NCBI GenBank assembly: GCA_963748075.1
Contig: CAVVHQ010000007.1
Location: 1-13,443 of the forward strand
From: VRUE01 sp963748075
Lineage (GTDB): Bacteria > Actinomycetota > Thermoleophilia > Solirubrobacterales > 70-9
Direction: 5' to 3'
Length of the DNA: 13,443 bases
A program made the position numbers and the translations under genes. The first letter of the stretch is position 1. Each line of letters begins with the position of its first letter. The notes under the pieces were generated by a model, which did not search any database, was not told the DNA's origin, and saw only the letters and a program-made list of their open reading frames with translations. Below, in pieces: positions 11,443-13,443 of this stretch.

Positions 11443-13443
11443 TTAGTTGCCGCTCCATTTGGGGGTGCGTTTGCCGAGGAAGGCGCTGATCCCCTCCTTG
11501 GCGTCCTCGCTGGCGAAGGCCGCGGCGAAGGCCTGCTTCTCGGCCTCGATCCCCTCGTCGAGGTCGCCCCTGTGCGAGGCGCGCTTGATCTGCTCGCGGG
11601 CGACCGGCGCCTGGCCGGCCAGCTTGCGAGCCCACATCAGCGCCGTCTCGAACAGCTCGTGGTCGGGGACGACGCCGCTGACGAGGCCGAACTCGAGCGC
11701 CTCCTCGGCGAGGATCGCATCGCCGATCAGGTTCATCTCCAATGCCTTGCTCGGGCCGACCAGGCGGGGCAGCCGCTGGGTGCCGCCGAAGCCGGGGACG
11801 ATCCCCAGCTTGATCTCCGGCTGACCGAAGACGGCCGCCTCGGCGGCGAGCCGCACGTCGCAGGCCATCGCCAGCTCGCAGCCGCCGCCGAAGGCGATCG
11901 AGTTGACCGCGGCGATCGTCGCCACGCTGTCCTGCCCGAGCTCGCGCAGCAGCGCGTGGGTGGTGTGGAGCAGCTCCTCGCCCGCCCCCTCGTCCATCTG
12001 GGTGAACGCCTTGATGTCGGCGCCGGCCGAGAAGACGACCGGGATCGAGGAGGCGACGACCATCGCCCCCAGACCGTCCGCCGTCTTGACCCGCTCCCAG
12101 ACCGCGCCGAGGTCGCGGATCACGTCGGGCGAGATCGCGTTCATCGGCGCGTTGGCGAGCCAGGCGATCGCCACCTCGCCACGCGTCTCCAGCTTCACGG
12201 TCTCCGCCTGCTCGCCGTCGTCGGGCTGCGGGTAGGGATAGAAGCCCTGGCCGGACTCGAGCCCCAGTCGCCCCTGGGCGACCAGCCGCTTCAGGGTGAC
12301 CGGGGGCGCGAAGCGCCCGCCGTATTTCTCCGCCAGCCGCTCGATCCGCTCCAGCACGTCGCCCAAGCCCTCCAGGTCGGCTTTCCAGAACGGCGGAAAC
12401 AGGCCTTTGCGCGGGTCGAGCCCGGCCCCGGCCATCATCCCGAGGTCGATGTCGCGGACCGAGCAGACGCCCTCCTCGACCAGCAGGCAGGCCTCGATCA
12501 GCGCCCGGCCGGTGAACATCGCGACCAGCTCCTCGGCGTCGGGCTCGGCCTCGCCGGGGATCGTCTGCTCGCCGTTGGAGAAGAAGCCCTCGCCGCCGCT
12601 CTTCGCGCCGAGCTTGCCGTCGGCGACGAGCTGCCGCAGGCCCTTGTGGACGTAGAAGCCCTCGCCGTAGGAGTCGGCGAGGTGCTCGGCGACGTGCAGG
12701 ACGGTGTCGAGGCCGAGCAGGTCGCTGAGGAAGAACGGGCCCATCGGCGCGACCTTGGCGGCGGCGATCGCCTCGTCGATCGCCTTCAAGGACAGTCCCT
12801 GCTCCTCCTGGGCGCGCCAGATCTCGCCGATCGTCGCCATCAGCACCCGGTTGACCACGAAGCCGGGCACCTCGCCGCAGACGATCGGCTGCTTGCGGAT
12901 CGCCTGGGCGAAGTTGTAGGCGGCGGTGGCGGTCTCCTGCGAGGTGTCCTCGCCGGCGACCACCTCGACCAGTGGCATCACCGAGGCCGGGTAGAAGAAG
13001 TGGAAGCCGACCACCTTGTCGGGGCGCAGGGTCGCCTCGCCGATCTCGGCGATCGATAGCGAGGAGGTGTTGGAGGCGAGGATCGCGTGGCCGGGCGTCG
13101 CCGCGTCCAGCTCGCGGAAGACCGCCTGCTTGATCTCCATCTTCTCCGGCACCGCCTCGACCACGAAGTCGACCTCGCCGAACCCCTCGTAGGTCGTGGT
13201 GCCGGCGATCAACTTGATCACCTCGGCGAGGCGGGCGTCGGCCTGCTCCTGGGTCAGCTTCTCCTTCTCGACCAGGCGGCCGAGCTGGCCCTCGGTGACG
13301 GCGCGGGCTTTCTCGAGCGCCGCGTCGACGAACTTCTGGTCGACGTCTTTGACGACCACGGGGATGTCGGAGGCGGCGATCGCCTGCGCGATCTCGCCGC
13401 CCATCGTGCCTCCGCCGACGACGGCGGCCTTGGAAACGAACAT
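11443..13443 (-). CDS. Bifunctional 3-hydroxyacyl-CoA dehydrogenase / enoyl-CoA hydratase
   Basis: 666 residues, reaching the window edge; the ATG is the last three bases, so a slightly longer N-terminus cannot be excluded. It would hydrate enoyl-CoA and oxidise the resulting 3-hydroxyacyl-CoA with NAD+ in fatty-acid or C4 acyl-CoA metabolism. The dehydrogenase half (about 1-405) has the NAD motif VVGGGTMGGE (8-17), S127 in SNTSSLS, H148 in GFHFF, E160 in LVEVV and N198 in GFVVNR; its C-terminal domain appears twice (about 190-290 and 305-405). The hydratase half (about 415-660) has SAGADIKAF (472-480) and both catalytic glutamates, E523 (GGGCE) and E543 (GQPEI). The dehydrogenase comes first, opposite to E. 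coli FadB but as in Bacillus FadN and archaeal crotonyl-CoA hydratase fusions. It heads an operon with Sir2 and a HAD phosphatase. Confidence 0.93.
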   Translation of the reverse strand: MFVSKAAVVGGGTMGGEIAQAIAASDIPVVVKDVDQKFVDAALEKARAVTEGQLGRLVEKEKLTQEQADARLAEVIKLIAGTTTYEGFGEVDFVVEAVPEKMEIKQAVFRELDAATPGHAILASNTSSLSIAEIGEATLRPDKVVGFHFFYPASVMPLVEVVAGEDTSQETATAAYNFAQAIRKQPIVCGEVPGFVVNRVLMATIGEIWRAQEEQGLSLKAIDEAIAAAKVAPMGPFFLSDLLGLDTVLHVAEHLADSYGEGFYVHKGLRQLVADGKLGAKSGGEGFFSNGEQTIPGEAEPDAEELVAMFTGRALIEACLLVEEGVCSVRDIDLGMMAGAGLDPRKGLFPPFWKADLEGLGDVLERIERLAEKYGGRFAPPVTLKRLVAQGRLGLESGQGFYPYPQPDDGEQAETVKLETRGEVAIAWLANAPMNAISPDVIRDLGAVWERVKTADGLGAMVVASSIPVVFSAGADIKAFTQMDEGAGEELLHTTHALLRELGQDSVATIAAVNSIAFGGGCELAMACDVRLAAEAAVFGQPEIKLGIVPGFGGTQRLPRLVGPSKALEMNLIGDAILAEEALEFGLVSGVVPDHELFETALMWARKLAGQAPVAREQIKRASHRGDLDEGIEAEKQAFAAAFASEDAKEGISAFLGKRTPKWSGN

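Noticed and set aside
11440..13059. Plus-strand frame of 539 codons opposite the bifunctional acyl-CoA enzyme
   Set aside because: Antisense shadow; the minus strand has complete catalytic motifs for both enzyme halves.

Overview
The window is GC-rich (about 68-70% by eye) with dense coding. The gene content and protein style suggest a free-living actinobacterium, most likely Thermoleophilia/Solirubrobacterales. The pointers are short Arg/Ala-rich proteins, strong Shine-Dalgarno sites only at selected genes, a class III cyclase fused to a DNA-binding domain, and a phasin-like coiled-coil protein. That placement is inference; there is no rRNA or tRNA here to settle it.

Layout. (1) Positions 1-3124, minus strand: a cluster reading MerR-type HTH/adenylate cyclase -> tilS -> hpt -> ftsH (only the ftsH N-terminus is in the window). 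tilS-hpt-ftsH is a classic conserved order; the cyclase at its head is the unusual part. A 54-bp hairpin sits between tilS and hpt. (2) Positions 3203-5142, minus strand: amtB-glnK, the ammonium channel and its PII partner, tightly coupled and closed by a strong hairpin terminator. (3) 5298-5972, plus: a divergent nucleoside phosphorylase family protein, convergent with (4) 5988-6335, minus: a small phasin-like coiled-coil protein. (5) 6597-9778, plus: a large secreted cell-wall protein (lytic transglycosylase + degenerate LytM/M23 + M15-like zinc peptidase domain), followed by and probably overlapping an uncharacterised protein. (6) 9776-9899: a long imperfect palindrome between convergent genes. 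(7) 9962-13443, minus: a two-domain 3-hydroxyacyl-CoA dehydrogenase/enoyl-CoA hydratase, a Sir2 NAD-dependent deacylase and a HAD-family phosphatase, in an apparent operon.

Functionally this is mostly core metabolism: nitrogen uptake and sensing, tRNA-Ile modification, purine salvage, beta-oxidation-type chemistry and cell-wall remodelling. No CRISPR array, phage, toxin-antitoxin pair or transposase gene was seen. The points worth a second look are (a) several very strong palindromes, two of which share a sequence core and may belong to one repeat family, one being a 42-bp perfect palindrome inside a coding region; (b) the HTH-cyclase fusion with a full set of adenylate cyclase residues; (c) the three-domain wall protein whose middle LytM domain has lost its zinc ligands; (d) a PII protein lacking Tyr51; and (e) conservative changes of key residues in the phosphorylase.
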